The notes: generated from the letters alone by a model not told the origin. A stretch of DNA of 64,000 nt from Pseudomonas lundensis (GCF_002269125.1 NZ_NQKI01000014.1:1-64000), one strand, 5' to 3'. Shown: positions 9,756 through 19,968, counted from the stretch's first letter. Program-made: numbers and translations.

Positions 9756-11275
9756 CCTATGTTCAGCCACACCCGGCCATCACGGGCCAGCAGGTCTTTA
9801 GCTGCTTCAGGGCCATCTTCGCCAGCCCTGTAGGATTGGACTTCAGTGTGCTCACGCCAGGCGTCCAGAAAAGGCTGCACGCCTCGCCAGCCGTTTTCGA
9901 TATTGTCAGCACGCTGGAACAGCGTCTGATCGCCTGTCAGACAGTCGTAAATCAACGTTTCGTAACCCGAGGAAGGCTGGATCTTGAAGAAATCCTTGTA
10001 GGCAAATCCCAACTCGATCTTGGCCATTTTCAGGCCCGGCCCCGGCCGCTTGGCCTGCAAGTCAAACCACATGCCTTCATTGGGCTGGATCTGAATCCGC
10101 AAATAGTTGGGCTGCATGCGCTCAACCTCAGTGTCACGGAACTGCGCATAGGGCGCAGGTTTGAAGCAGATGGCAATTTCCGTGTCCCGGGCACTCATCC
10201 GCTTGCCGGTACGCAGATAAAACGGCACGCCCACCCAGCGCCAGTTATCGATCATCACTTTGAGGGCGACGTAAGTTTCCGTCGTGCTGTCGGGCGCTAC
10301 ATTGTTTTCTTCGCGGTAACCCGGCACCGGCTTACCACCCGACTCACCTTGGGTGTACTGCCCGCGAACCGAGTTTTTGCGCGCGTCCTCAATTGACCAC
10401 GGACGAATCGCACCGATCACCTTGGCTTTTTCGCCCCGCACCGCATCTGCGCCGAACGCCGCGGGTGGCTCCATGGCCACCATGGCTAATAGCTGAAACA
10501 GGTGATTGGGCAACATGTCGCGCAACGCACCCGTGTGTTCGTAAAAACTGCCACGTGTCTCGACCCCCACGGTTTCGGCCGCGGTAATCTGCACATGGTC
10601 AATGTAATGATTGTTCCAAAAGGCTTCGAACAGCCCATTGGAGAAACGGCTGACCAAAATATTCTGGACAGTCTCTTTGCCCAGGTAGTGGTCAATCCGG
10701 TAGATCTGCTTCTCGCTCATCACCTGTAGCAGGCAAGCGTTCAACGCCTGAGCTGTTTCCAGATCCGAGCCAAAGGGTTTTTCAATCACGACCCGGCGAA
10801 ATGCATCCGGGGCTTCCTTGAGTAACCCGCTGGCCCCCAGACGCTGCGCCACTTCGCTGAAGAAGCGCGGCGCAGTGGCCAGGTAAAACACCGCATTGCC
10901 CGTGCCGCTTGAAGCAATCTTCTGCTGCAGCGCTGCGTAAGTGCTGTCGTCGAGAAAATCGCCTTGCACGTAGCTGATGTTTTTTGCCAGCGAGGCCCAT
11001 AACTCGGCATTCAAACCTTGGCCATCAGGATGATCGACTTTGCTGGAGGCTTCAGTACGGATGAAATCCTCCAGTTTTTTGGCAAAGCCTTGATCACTGA
11101 TCGCATTGTGGTCTACGCCCACAATGCGCAGGCCATCGTCCAGCAAACCGTCACGACTCAAGTTGTACAGCGCAGGCATCAGCAAGCGCTTGACCAAGTC
11201 ACCGTGCGCACCAAACAGAAACAGCGTGGTGGGCGGTGCTGGCTTGGCGTCGGGTTGGCTGGACAGGTCGGTCAT
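9752..11275 (-). CDS. zwf: Glucose-6-phosphate 1-dehydrogenase
   Basis: A 507-residue enzyme oxidising glucose 6-phosphate to 6-phosphogluconolactone with NAD(P)+. Nucleotide-binding segment [21 protein letters not shown] is near the N-terminus, the catalytic signature RIDHYLGKE is at about residues 195-203, and EKPFGSDL precedes it. Its start overlaps the gnd stop (ATGA) and its stop overlaps the HAD gene start. Linkage to gnd rather than to pgl-edd-hex genes suggests this isozyme serves an oxidative pentose phosphate branch distinct from the Entner-Doudoroff copy. Confidence 0.95.
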   Translation of the reverse strand: MTDLSSQPDAKPAPPTTLFLFGAHGDLVKRLLMPALYNLSRDGLLDDGLRIVGVDHNAISDQGFAKKLEDFIRTEASSKVDHPDGQGLNAELWASLAKNISYVQGDFLDDSTYAALQQKIASSGTGNAVFYLATAPRFFSEVAQRLGASGLLKEAPDAFRRVVIEKPFGSDLETAQALNACLLQVMSEKQIYRIDHYLGKETVQNILVSRFSNGLFEAFWNNHYIDHVQITAAETVGVETRGSFYEHTGALRDMLPNHLFQLLAMVAMEPPAAFGADAVRGEKAKVIGAIRPWSIEDARKNSVRGQYTQGESGGKPVPGYREENNVAPDSTTETYVALKVMIDNWRWVGVPFYLRTGKRMSARDTEIAICFKPAPYAQFRDTEVERMQPNYLRIQIQPNEGMWFDLQAKRPGPGLKMAKIELGFAYKDFFKIQPSSGYETLIYDCLTGDQTLFQRADNIENGWRGVQPFLDAWREHTEVQSYRAGEDGPEAAKDLLARDGRVWLNIG

Positions 11276-12252
11276 TTTTTAGGGGTCTCCACATGGCCAC
11301 CGAAACCAAAGCGCATAGCCGACAACATCTTGTCGCCGTACAGGCTTTGTTGACGGGAACTGTAACGGGCAAACAAAGCGCTCGACAGCACAGGAACCGG
11401 CGTCGATTGCTCCATGGCCGCTTCAATGGTCCAGCGACCTTCACCACTGTCAGCCACGGCGCCCGAGAAACCGTCCAGCGGCGCGTCGGTTGCCAGCGCA
11501 TCGGCTGTCAGGTCCAGCAACCAGGACGACACCACGCTGCCACGGCGCCAGACTTCAGCGATATCAGCCAGATTCAGGTCAAAGCGCTGATCTTCCGGCA
11601 AGTTTTCGGAAGCCTTCATTTTCATCACATTGAAGCCTTCGGCATAAGCCTGCATCAGGCCATACTCGATACCGTTGTGGACCATTTTCACGAAGTGCCC
11701 CGAACCGGCAGGGCCCGCATGGATGTAGCCACGTTCGGCACGGTCATCGTCAGAGACACGGTCCTTGGTCCGCGGGATATCCCCCATGCCCGGCGCCAAC
11801 GTAGCGAACAGCGGGTCGAGGTGCTTAACCACCTCAGTGTCACCGCCGATCATCATGCAGTAACCGCGCTCCAGGCCCCATACACCGCCGGATGTGCCGA
11901 CATCCACGTAACGGATGCCTTTGGCGGCCAGCGATGCGGCACGGCGGATGTCGTCTTTATAGAACGTGTTGCCACCGTCGATGATGATGTCATCGGCGTC
12001 AAGCAGTTGGCTCAGGGTCTCGATGGTGTCTTCGGTGGGTGCACCGGAGGGCAGCATCACCCACACTGCACGTGGCTTGGACAGGCCGTCGACCAGCGCC
12101 TGCAGGTCGGCAACACCGGTTGCACCGTCCTTTTCCAGCGCGCTGACGAAATCGGTATTGCGGTCAAAAACCACGGTGGTATGCCCATTGAGCATCAGAC
12201 GCCGTGCGATATTACCGCCCATACGGCCCAATCCAATAATTCCCAACTGCAT
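11272..12252 (-). CDS. gnd: 6-phosphogluconate dehydrogenase, decarboxylating (short GndA/YqeC type)
   Basis: A 326-residue dehydrogenase converting 6-phosphogluconate to ribulose 5-phosphate and CO2. The N-terminal Rossmann motif is [31 protein letters not shown] and [21 protein letters not shown] are substrate-site segments, with [19 protein letters not shown] carrying the catalytic Lys. The length matches the short dimer/tetramer type, often NAD-preferring, not the 470-residue E. coli Gnd. Start at ATG 12252 with GGAG 10 bases upstream; it leads the leftward gnd-zwf-HAD operon. Confidence 0.92.
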   Translation of the reverse strand: MQLGIIGLGRMGGNIARRLMLNGHTTVVFDRNTDFVSALEKDGATGVADLQALVDGLSKPRAVWVMLPSGAPTEDTIETLSQLLDADDIIIDGGNTFYKDDIRRAASLAAKGIRYVDVGTSGGVWGLERGYCMMIGGDTEVVKHLDPLFATLAPGMGDIPRTKDRVSDDDRAERGYIHAGPAGSGHFVKMVHNGIEYGLMQAYAEGFNVMKMKASENLPEDQRFDLNLADIAEVWRRGSVVSSWLLDLTADALATDAPLDGFSGAVADSGEGRWTIEAAMEQSTPVPVLSSALFARYSSRQQSLYGDKMLSAMRFGFGGHVETPKK

Positions 12253-12543
12253 GTACTGATGCTCCAAACACAAAATAAAAAAGGGTTACAACACTCTAGT
12301 GCAGCGATGCTTAAAGTGCCTCGCTGAGGATTAGTCCTAGCGCATGGCGCATAGTTTCGCACATGAGAGGTAACAGATTCCCTATTCAATACGTTCTGGC
12401 GACGGACGAAGGCACGCTGACAACAAAAAATATAAAAGTTCACTTCGCCAACAAAAGAAATCACAATTCACCCCGGCAGTGACCCACGACCCGCAGCGGG
12501 CCGTTCGGGTACGCGATCGAAGATGTCAAAAACGAGGTGAACC

Positions 12544-12726
12544 ATGACCACAGTACTGTCCGCACGACCCGCGCAAACCCTCTATGTCACGATCCGTCGT
12601 GATGAGTTGCGTCAGCTCAAGGACGAACACGCACAGCTACTGCAACAGGTCGAGCAGTTACGCCAGCAACTGGCCCTCGGGCAATCGTCACTGTCCCTTG
12701 CGCACAAGACCGCGCATCTGAACTGA
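12544..12726 (+). CDS. Small coiled-coil protein
   Basis: A 60-residue protein with an N-terminal TLYVTIRRDELRQL segment and a Leu/Gln-rich heptad pattern (LLQQVEQLRQQLAL) suggesting a short coiled coil. It has a good ribosome-binding site (GAGGTGA, 6 bases before ATG) and is followed immediately by a strong terminator, both of which favour a real gene. Function unknown; cytoplasmic. Confidence 0.65.
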   Translation: MTTVLSARPAQTLYVTIRRDELRQLKDEHAQLLQQVEQLRQQLALGQSSLSLAHKTAHLN

Positions 12727-12738
12727 TACCTGCCTGCC

Positions 12739-12763
12739 AGGGCGAGTGAATACTCGCCCTTTT
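12739..12763 (+). terminator. Rho-independent terminator after the small coiled-coil gene
   Basis: Perfect 9-bp stem AGGGCGAGT / ACTCGCCCT with GAAT loop followed by TTT. Confidence 0.8.
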
Positions 12764-12895
12764 CGCGACAAAGTTTTCACATCCCCTTGTTGATACTTGC
12801 CCCCTTGAATGCTGCTCAACTTTTGATGCAGCGCTGACGCGTTGGCCGCGCCTTGCTGTGCCAACCATCCAAGTGGTTATCAGCTGGAGCGCTGT

Positions 12896-14638
12896 ATGGG
12901 GATGTTCAAACGCGGCACCACCTCGGTTAAAAGTTTCGACTGGGCAGGCCTGGGTTGGCTGTTTCTGTTCTTCTGGTACTTTTCCGGAATCACTCAACTG
13001 CTGATCCAGCTGACAGGCACCTCAGGGTTTTCGGGGTTCCGTCAGGCATTCGTCATGAGTGCAATCTGGCTGGCTCCGATGCTGCTCTTCCCTGCCCGCA
13101 CCCGCTTGCTCGCCGCGATTATTGGGGTTGTGTTGTGGGCTTGTTCGTTAGCCAGTCTCGGCTATTTCTTCATCTATCAGCAGGAATTTTCCCAAAGCGT
13201 CATCTTCATCATGTTCGAATCGAACATCTCTGAAGCAGGCGAATACCTGACCCAATACTTTGCCTGGTGGATGCTGCTGGCTTTTGTGGCGCATACCGCT
13301 GTGGCCATCTTCCTGTGGACGCGTTTACGTCCGGTGTACCTGCCCCGCATTCAGGCATGGGCCGCTGCCGTCGGTATTTTGGTCGCCATCGTGGGTCACC
13401 CGCTGATCAAGCAAACACTCAAGCACGATACCCTGGCCGCGGCGATGGAAAGCTTTGAAAGTCGCGTTGAACCTGCGGTGCCATGGCAGATGGTCGTGGC
13501 GTATCGCCGTTACCTCGAGCAACTGGACAGCATGCAGGGCATGTTGGCCAGCGCCAGCAAAATTCCGCCGCTGACCCACCTCAAAGACAGCGAAGCCGGT
13601 AAGCCCGCGACCCTGGTGCTGGTGATTGGCGAGTCCACCAACCGCCAGCGCATGAGCCTGTACGGCTACAACCGCAAAACCACGCCCAATCTTGATGCAC
13701 TGCGCGATCAGCTGTCGATTTTCGACAATGTCGTGACCCCGCGTCCGTACACCATCGAAGCCCTGCAGCAAGTGCTGACGTTTGCTGACGAAGAAAACCC
13801 GGACCTGTACCTGAGCACGCCGTCGCTGGTCAGTGTGATGAAGCAAGCTGGCTACAAAACGTTCTGGGTCACCAATCAGCAGACCATGACCAAACGTAAC
13901 ACCATGCTCACCACATTCTCCGAGCAGGCGGACGAGCAGGTCTACCTCAACAACAACCGCAATCAGAACGCCCGTCAGTACGATGGCGATGTGTTGGAGC
14001 CGTTTTCAAAAATCCTTGCCGACAGCGCGCCGCGCAAATTGATCGTGGTTCACTTGCTGGGCACGCACATGAGCTACCAGTACCGTTACCCGCCGACCTT
14101 TGACAAGTTCACAGACCGCACGGGCGTGCCTGCGGGCCTGACCGATGACCAGGTGCCGACTTACAACAGTTACGACAATGCGGTGCTGTACAACGACTTC
14201 GTAGTGTCGAGCCTGATCAAGGACTTCGCCAAGACCGACCCCAACGGCTTCCTGCTGTACCTGTCCGACCACGGCGAAGACGTGTTCGACTCGGTCGGCC
14301 ACAGCACGCTTGGGCGTAACGAAGCCAAGCCGACGGCCCCGATGTACACCATTCCCTTCATGGCCTGGGCCAGCCCGAAATGGCGCGAAAACCACCCGTG
14401 GAATTTCACCCGTGACCTGAGTCGTCCGTACAGCAGCTCTCAGTTCATTCACACCTGGACCGACCTGGCCGGTCTGTCCGCCGATGAGCTGGACGATAAA
14501 AAGAGTCTGGTCAGCGACCAATTCGTCGCGCGCCCGCAACTGATCGGCGACCCGTACTCGCGCCCGCAAAAAGCTTTGATTGACTTCAGCCTCATCAAAC
14601 CCAAACACCCGGCGCCCGGCGAAATCGCCAAGCAATAA
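12896..14638 (+). CDS. cptA: Phosphoethanolamine transferase CptA
   Basis: An inner-membrane enzyme of 580 residues with about five N-terminal transmembrane helices (to about residue 170) and a periplasmic alkaline-phosphatase-like sulfatase domain. Catalytic features are LVIGESTNRQRMSLYGYNRKTTPNL with the nucleophile Thr/Ser region, HLLGTHMSYQYRYP, and LYLSDHGEDVFDS for zinc. It transfers phosphoethanolamine to lipopolysaccharide core heptose or a similar acceptor. The ATG at 12896 has GGAG 6 bases upstream; a longer reading from 12842 lacks one. Confidence 0.88.
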   Translation: MGMFKRGTTSVKSFDWAGLGWLFLFFWYFSGITQLLIQLTGTSGFSGFRQAFVMSAIWLAPMLLFPARTRLLAAIIGVVLWACSLASLGYFFIYQQEFSQSVIFIMFESNISEAGEYLTQYFAWWMLLAFVAHTAVAIFLWTRLRPVYLPRIQAWAAAVGILVAIVGHPLIKQTLKHDTLAAAMESFESRVEPAVPWQMVVAYRRYLEQLDSMQGMLASASKIPPLTHLKDSEAGKPATLVLVIGESTNRQRMSLYGYNRKTTPNLDALRDQLSIFDNVVTPRPYTIEALQQVLTFADEENPDLYLSTPSLVSVMKQAGYKTFWVTNQQTMTKRNTMLTTFSEQADEQVYLNNNRNQNARQYDGDVLEPFSKILADSAPRKLIVVHLLGTHMSYQYRYPPTFDKFTDRTGVPAGLTDDQVPTYNSYDNAVLYNDFVVSSLIKDFAKTDPNGFLLYLSDHGEDVFDSVGHSTLGRNEAKPTAPMYTIPFMAWASPKWRENHPWNFTRDLSRPYSSSQFIHTWTDLAGLSADELDDKKSLVSDQFVARPQLIGDPYSRPQKALIDFSLIKPKHPAPGEIAKQ

Positions 14639-14643
14639 CCCGA

Positions 14644-14670
14644 CAGCGAGGCGGCCATGCCGCCTCGCTG
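14644..14670 (+). terminator. Hairpin after cptA
   Basis: Perfect 11-bp stem CAGCGAGGCGG / CCGCCTCGCTG with a CCATG loop, six bases after the cptA stop. No U-tract, so it may stabilise the 3' end rather than terminate. Confidence 0.6.
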
Positions 14671-14778
14671 ACGTTGCGTTCCGCAAAGACATACGTTGAG
14701 ATAAGAAGCCTTCTCATTTGGACGATTTGCACCCTTATCGCTTTTTCACAGGGCTGCCCCTCAAATGAGCGAAACCCT

Positions 14779-15267
14779 TCAATCCAAATGTTTGTTCCAG
14801 AACAGCATGCGCCCGTAAGCCGGATCCAGTTGGCCGTCGCTAAAGCCAAACTTGCGGTAAGCCCCCTGCGCCACCGGGTTGCCTTCAAGTACCTCCAGGG
14901 TGATTTTGCAGCAACCGCGTTCACGGGCGATGGCTTCAACTTTCCCCAGCATTTTCTGGCTCAACCCCAATCCCCGAAAGGTACTAACTACCGACACGTC
15001 GTGTACGTTGACCAGCGGTTTGCCCGCAAAAGTTGAAAAGCCTTCAAAACAGTTAATCAGCCCTGCCGCCTGGCCATCCACAAACGCCAGCACGCTGAAC
15101 GCATGCGGGCGCTTGGCCAGCTCAGCAGGCAATGCTTGCAACACCGCGTCCGATAACGCTTCGCCGCCACCCATTGGATCCTGGGCGTAGTGGTCGAGCA
15201 CCTCCCTGACGGCCTGCGCATGAACAGGATTCAAATAGTCCGCTTGCACCACTACGATGTCTGACAT
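14779..15267 (-). CDS. GNAT-family N-acetyltransferase
   Basis: A 162-residue acetyltransferase. The acetyl-CoA pyrophosphate loop is VSVVSTFRGLGLSQKMLGKVE (R/Q-x-x-G-x-G/A pattern), followed by ITLEVLEGNPVAQGAYRKFGF, the usual C-terminal beta-bulge. Substrate unknown. Monocistronic by position, convergent with cptA. Confidence 0.82.
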   Translation of the reverse strand: MSDIVVVQADYLNPVHAQAVREVLDHYAQDPMGGGEALSDAVLQALPAELAKRPHAFSVLAFVDGQAAGLINCFEGFSTFAGKPLVNVHDVSVVSTFRGLGLSQKMLGKVEAIARERGCCKITLEVLEGNPVAQGAYRKFGFSDGQLDPAYGRMLFWNKHLD

Positions 15268-15324
15268 ACCACCGGCTCCTCTATGAGACCGCTTAAGAAG
15301 ACCGGGACATTAACGCGGCCAGCG

Positions 15325-15675
15325 TCAGGCCGACAAGCCTCGCGAGGAAGCGGCGCCTTGCACATCAATGGCCTGCATCAGGGCGTTGAGTTGCTCAAGG
15401 ATGGCGGGCGCACTGTCATACAGCAGCACGTGCTTGAAGTGCACTCACTCTTTACGCGCTTCGGGGCAGTCCAACCCCGCCAGATTCGCCATGCGTTGGC
15501 TGATGAGTAACACATCAAACGCATGTTTCTCGGCATCCCTCAGCCCCAGCAGGGCTTCAATGCGGTCCAGTGGCGCAATGCGGTAATAGCCCAATCCGTT
15601 AAGCGCCCTCTCTATCTTCAGAGCCTCTGTTCGCTCTGTATCGGCGATCAAGATTCGTAATGATTTAGTTGGCAT
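15325..15675 (-). pseudogene. Receiver-like regulator interrupted by an in-frame TGA
   Basis: From ATG 15675 the frame encodes LRILIADTERTEALKIERAL, GYYRIAPLDRIEALL and FDVLLISQRM, a degenerate CheY-like receiver (the phospho-acceptor Asp is not obvious). A TGA at 15447-15445 ends it after 76 codons. The same frame then continues 39 codons to a TGA at 15327-15325 with typical coding content (FKHVLLYDSAPAILEQLNAL). It lies 129 bases downstream of the hybrid kinase in the same direction. It may be a true nonsense mutation, a sequence error, or two ORFs; the upstream 76-residue protein may still be made. Confidence 0.6.
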
Positions 15676-15803
15676 TTCAGTTGAACCATCAGCAAGTGTG
15701 TCGTTGGAATGTTCTACCGGCGCCACACAGCTCTGCGTCACGGCAACAGCAAGATAAGTACAGCCCGCAGCATTTCAAGGGACCGCTTGTCTTTTCAAGC
15801 GGG

Positions 15804-18800
15804 TCATTCCTCTTGCTCCAGATAAGTCGCCAAGACCTCATCAAGCCTTTCCATGCTGTCATGCAGAGCGTCTACATACTCGGTCAGCAAGGGCGCATGA
15901 CTGGCAGTACACGCCGCTTCAAGGCGCTCACAGCATTCAATGACAACCCGCGCATCAATTAGCCGCGCACCGCCCTTGATCCCATGCGCAAGCGCCATCA
16001 ACCCTTTGCGATCATCTGCCACAAACAACGCCAGCAGCCGGGCCATGTCCTGATGATTACTCCCGACCAGCGCCTCCAGCATTTTTTGCACGTGTAATCG
16101 ATTGCCCTGAGTTGTTTCGAGCAGGTACCTCAGGTCTATTTCAGACTGAGCGGCGAGTGGATCGGCCTCTTTACTCATCGCGCGCGAGGCCAGACAGTCG
16201 CTTAAATCTTTGAGGCTGATGGGTTTGAACAAACAGTTATCCATCCCGACTTCCAGACAACGCCCCACCTCTTCGGGCTGGGCATTGGCCGTGAACCCCA
16301 GGATCAAGCAAGGGTTGATCCCCAATAGCCGTTCTTGATCGCGTATGGCACGCGTCAGCTCATAACCGTCCATAACTGGCATGTTGCAGTCAGTGATGAC
16401 CACGTCAAACGACCCCGCACGCCACGTTTCAAACCCCTGCGCACCATTTTCTGCATCGATCACTTGATGGCCCAGATAGCGCATCTGTTGAGCCAGCAAC
16501 ATGCGGTTCGCCGGGTAATCGTCCACCACCAGAATGGTTAACGAATGGCGTTGTACCGTTTGCGGTGCGGGTTCAACGCTGGTTGCCATGGGTTCCAGGC
16601 GCGGGACCTGCAACTGCACTTCAACTTGGGTCCCCATGCCCACTGCACTTTGCAAACGCAACGTACCGCCCATCATTTCGCAGAGGGTTCGGCAAATAAC
16701 CAAGCCCAAGCCTGAACCGCTGCGGGCGGATTGGGTGTTGTTGCTGGCCTGGACAAACGGACTGAACAAACGTGACTGATCGGCTTCAGAGATGCCCATG
16801 CCCGTATCGCTGACGCGCACGCATACGCTGAGTTCAGAAGGGTCACTGCCCTGGGTCACGCTCAAGACAAGTCTCACTTCACCGTTATCCGTGAACTTGA
16901 TGGCATTGCTCAGCAGATTGGAAATAATCTGTTTGAAGCGCAGCGGGTCCATCCACACCTCGGTATCGGGCACCTCGCACACAATTTGACTGACCAGACT
17001 CAGGCGCTTTTGACGCGCCAACCCGTCAAACATACGCAACACAGACGCTATCAATGCCTGCACGTCCGCCCGCTCAGGACTCAAAGACAAGTGCCCGGAC
17101 TCAATGCGCGCGATGTCCAGAATATCCCCAATCAGCGCCAGTAACTCTTGCGCCGAACTGGAAGCCACCTCAATAGCAAAACGGTCCAGCACACCCTGCT
17201 CGGCTTTTTTCATGGCCAGTTCGAGCATGCCGATCACGGCATTCATGGGCGTTCGAATCTCATGGCTCATGGTGGCCAAAAACGTGGTTTTCGCGCGATT
17301 CGCTTCATCGGCACTTTGTTTGGCGGCTTGCAGTTGCTCCAGCAAGTGCTGTCGTTTAACGACCGCGCGACGCAAATAGGCAATCCAGCACAGCGCCACC
17401 GCCAACAAAACAGCCGCAATCGCAAACCCTTGAAGAATCGCAGCACGGTTACGCAACCAATAACTGTCTGTTTCTGGCCCGGTGGTACGCCAGCGCTGCG
17501 TCAAGGTGGCCATTTCTTCAGGGCTGATACTCAACAGCGCCTTATCGAGAATGGAGCTCAATTCAGATGAATGGCGCGCCGTGGCGAAACCGATCTGCGC
17601 AGGCTGGGTGCCTACCGTACTGGTGATGTGCAATTGTTCGCTGAAATGGCGTGAAATCATGAAACGCGCGCTGATTAACGCATTCACCGCCGCATCGGCC
17701 TGACCTTGCGCCACCATGTTCATGGCTTCCCACGCATTTTGCGCCTCGACCACCTGAACCTTGGGGTAGTGATGCAAAACGAAATCGCGCAGTACATTGG
17801 CCCGTACCATGGCCACGCGCTGGCCGGCCATCTGGTCAAGCGTCGCCGGGCTGCCCGGCCCCACCCGCGTGACCAGTACAAACGGCGTTGTGAGATAAGG
17901 CCGCGTAAAGCGCAGCTGCCCTTCACGGACGGTGCTGGGTGTGAAGGCCCCCATCAGGTCGGCCTCGCCCGTGACCACCTGTTCGATCAATTCTTCAACC
18001 GACTTGCCGGTCACCGGTTCGAACACCAGCCCGGTTCGAGTGCTGATATTGCGTAATACATCGGCACTCACACCTTTGAAAGTGCCCTGCTCATCAATAA
18101 ACGACAACGGCAGGTAGTGGTCGTTAATGGCCACTTTCAGTCGCGGGTGTTCATTCAACCAGCGCTGTTCATTGCTGCTCAGGTTCAATCGCCAATGGCC
18201 GCTCACCTGAGGCCCTTCGGAACTCCAGCGGCGCAGGATCGTCATGCGCTCGCTGGGCGGAATGGCGGACAGGGTCGCGTTAACAATGCGCAGCAGCCTG
18301 ACGTTTTCGCGTTCCAGTGCAAACGAATAAGGCGTCACCTCGAGACGCGAGAAGTCCGCCAGTTGCACATTGTTCAGATAATTTCTGTTGATCAGGTAAT
18401 TGGCCCCAATGAAATCGCCCAGGTAGACGTCTGCCTGCCCGAAGGCTACCGCGCCGATCGCGGTCAGGGTCGACGGGTACAGTTGCAGCGTGGCCTTGGG
18501 GTAGAACGCCTGGACTTTTTGCGGCTGCAAATAATGATCCAGCAGTGCCACCCGCAGTCCCGCCAGATCGGTGGGCAAATGACCTTTGCGCGCAGTTTGC
18601 GTCACCAGCGTGGGAGCGTCTTCGGCATACGCCTGGGTCAATTTGAGGGTGGAGTCCTGGGCTTCAAAATCATTGGCACTGCCCAGAAGGTCAACTTCCC
18701 CCTGCTTGAGGGCTTGCACAGCCAGCGGTCTCGAGGGATAGCGCTTGACGTCAATAGCAATGTGCAACAACTCCGAGAGCAGCTCAGCGTAGTCAGCCGT

Positions 18801-19052
18801 AATGCCTTCAAGGTACTGCTCATCTTCGGTGAGCTCGAAAGGGACGTTGTCAGGGGCAGACACCCCCAACTTCAAGACCCCCTTTTGCTGTAACCAGTGC
18901 TTATCTGCAGCCTCCAGCACCACGTTGTAGTCTTCAACATTCGAACGCCCCAAAAGCTGCAACGTCTGGACTGAAACCTCTGCATGCGCCTGCGGCCATC
19001 CGAACATCAGCAGCAACACGCCCACCCGGGCCTGGAGGATGAACGTGTTCAT
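15804..19052 (-). CDS. BvgS/EvgS-like hybrid sensor histidine kinase
   Basis: A 1082-residue unorthodox kinase. Order: signal sequence (1-24), two tandem periplasmic solute-binding (SBP_bac_3, Venus-flytrap) domains at about 50-285 and 300-530, membrane helix 537-560, HisKA with phospho-His 597 (MSHEIRTPMN), HATPase with N box NLLSNAIKFTDNG, G1 DTGMGIS and G2 GSGLGL, receiver about 838-955 with Asp 888 (ITDCNMPVMDG), and a C-terminal Hpt with His 1023 (ALAHGIKGGA). Signal flow would be His-Asp-His to the adjacent regulator. Its ATG follows the regulator's TGA directly, with no separate ribosome-binding site, so it is translationally coupled. The ligand is unknown; flytrap pairs usually sense small periplasmic molecules. 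Confidence 0.92.
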   Translation of the reverse strand: MNTFILQARVGVLLLMFGWPQAHAEVSVQTLQLLGRSNVEDYNVVLEAADKHWLQQKGVLKLGVSAPDNVPFELTEDEQYLEGITADYAELLSELLHIAIDVKRYPSRPLAVQALKQGEVDLLGSANDFEAQDSTLKLTQAYAEDAPTLVTQTARKGHLPTDLAGLRVALLDHYLQPQKVQAFYPKATLQLYPSTLTAIGAVAFGQADVYLGDFIGANYLINRNYLNNVQLADFSRLEVTPYSFALERENVRLLRIVNATLSAIPPSERMTILRRWSSEGPQVSGHWRLNLSSNEQRWLNEHPRLKVAINDHYLPLSFIDEQGTFKGVSADVLRNISTRTGLVFEPVTGKSVEELIEQVVTGEADLMGAFTPSTVREGQLRFTRPYLTTPFVLVTRVGPGSPATLDQMAGQRVAMVRANVLRDFVLHHYPKVQVVEAQNAWEAMNMVAQGQADAAVNALISARFMISRHFSEQLHITSTVGTQPAQIGFATARHSSELSSILDKALLSISPEEMATLTQRWRTTGPETDSYWLRNRAAILQGFAIAAVLLAVALCWIAYLRRAVVKRQHLLEQLQAAKQSADEANRAKTTFLATMSHEIRTPMNAVIGMLELAMKKAEQGVLDRFAIEVASSSAQELLALIGDILDIARIESGHLSLSPERADVQALIASVLRMFDGLARQKRLSLVSQIVCEVPDTEVWMDPLRFKQIISNLLSNAIKFTDNGEVRLVLSVTQGSDPSELSVCVRVSDTGMGISEADQSRLFSPFVQASNNTQSARSGSGLGLVICRTLCEMMGGTLRLQSAVGMGTQVEVQLQVPRLEPMATSVEPAPQTVQRHSLTILVVDDYPANRMLLAQQMRYLGHQVIDAENGAQGFETWRAGSFDVVITDCNMPVMDGYELTRAIRDQERLLGINPCLILGFTANAQPEEVGRCLEVGMDNCLFKPISLKDLSDCLASRAMSKEADPLAAQSEIDLRYLLETTQGNRLHVQKMLEALVGSNHQDMARLLALFVADDRKGLMALAHGIKGGARLIDARVVIECCERLEAACTASHAPLLTEYVDALHDSMERLDEVLATYLEQEE

Positions 19053-19679
19053 TCAGATCAGGTTATTACGTTTGGCAAACTCGGCCAGGTACACAACCGA
19101 CTTCATGTTCAACTTTTCTTTCAGGCGTGACTTATAAGTACTGATGGTTTTACTACTGAGCGTCATGTTATTGGCAATTTCAATGTTGCGCTGGCCTCGC
19201 GCAAGCTTGATCAAAATTTCTAACTCGCGGGGGGATAACAGCTGGATCAACTCTTTTTCAGACACGCCGCAGTCGCTGGTGCGCACCGAGCTATCACTCA
19301 AATCAGGAAAAAAAGTGTAGCCCCCCAAGACAACCTTCACCGCCTGCAGCACCTCGGACAGCCCCTTGGTTTTGGTGATAAAACCGGTCGCTCCGGCGCT
19401 CATGCAACGCTTTGAATAATGCAGCGCGGGCTGGGAAGTCAGTACCAGGATCCGGCTTTGTAGCCCTGAGAGGCGTATGCGTTTGATAACTTCAAGACCA
19501 TCGAGCCCGGGCAGACTGAGGTCCAGAATGATCAGATCAATAGAATGTTCGCGGGCAAGCTGGACAGCATCAATTCCGCTGTCTGTTTCAGCCACCACGT
19601 GGTAGCCATGGTTGCTCAACATTGCGCTGACGGCAGAACGGATCAACGGATGATCGTCAACAATCAAAATTTTAGTCAT
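19053..19679 (-). CDS. NarL/LuxR-type response regulator (BvgA-like)
   Basis: A 208-residue regulator: receiver domain starting KILIVDDHPLIRSAV with phospho-acceptor Asp 53 (IILDLSLPGLDG), conserved Thr and Lys (VLTSQPA, ITKTKG), and a C-terminal LuxR helix-turn-helix (SPRELEILIKLARGQ, LSSKTISTYKSRL). First gene of the two-component operon and probable phosphate acceptor of the downstream kinase. The ATG before TKILIV matches family starts; a longer reading adds eight residues. Confidence 0.92.
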   Translation of the reverse strand: MTKILIVDDHPLIRSAVSAMLSNHGYHVVAETDSGIDAVQLAREHSIDLIILDLSLPGLDGLEVIKRIRLSGLQSRILVLTSQPALHYSKRCMSAGATGFITKTKGLSEVLQAVKVVLGGYTFFPDLSDSSVRTSDCGVSEKELIQLLSPRELEILIKLARGQRNIEIANNMTLSSKTISTYKSRLKEKLNMKSVVYLAEFAKRNNLI

Positions 19680-19796
19680 GCGTACCCCAGCCAGTGGCTT
19701 CAATGCCGGTGTACACCGAGCGAAAAATATCGTTTTGAATGGACACGATTCAATATCAACTCAAACAGACAATATTATTGAGACATAAACTGAGTA

Positions 19797-19810
19797 TAGG
19801 AAAAATCCTA
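19797..19810. promoter_or_regulatory. Candidate operator: TAGGA-AAAA-TCCTA palindrome
   Basis: Perfect inverted repeat about 118 bases upstream of the response-regulator ATG in an AT-rich intergenic stretch. NarL/FixJ-type regulators often bind such symmetrical sites, so autoregulation is possible; this is inference from position and symmetry only. Confidence 0.35.
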
Positions 19811-19968
19811 CAAAGCGCTCGTACCCATCTCAACACTTGCTGGCTGCCCGGCTTTAACCTTCATCCAGCCAAGCTGCAAATAATGGCTAATTAAAAGCCT
19901 TGGAGAGGAAGGGCATTGGTGACTCTTGTTGTAAGAATTCCCTTAAGAAGTCATTCGTTATCCCGGAT

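Noticed and set aside
11236..12327. A 363-codon open frame antisense to gnd and others like it (7969-8784, 20697-21899, 22005-23636, 46139-46858)
   Set aside because: All are shadows of well-supported genes in the opposite strand, without family matches or translation signals.
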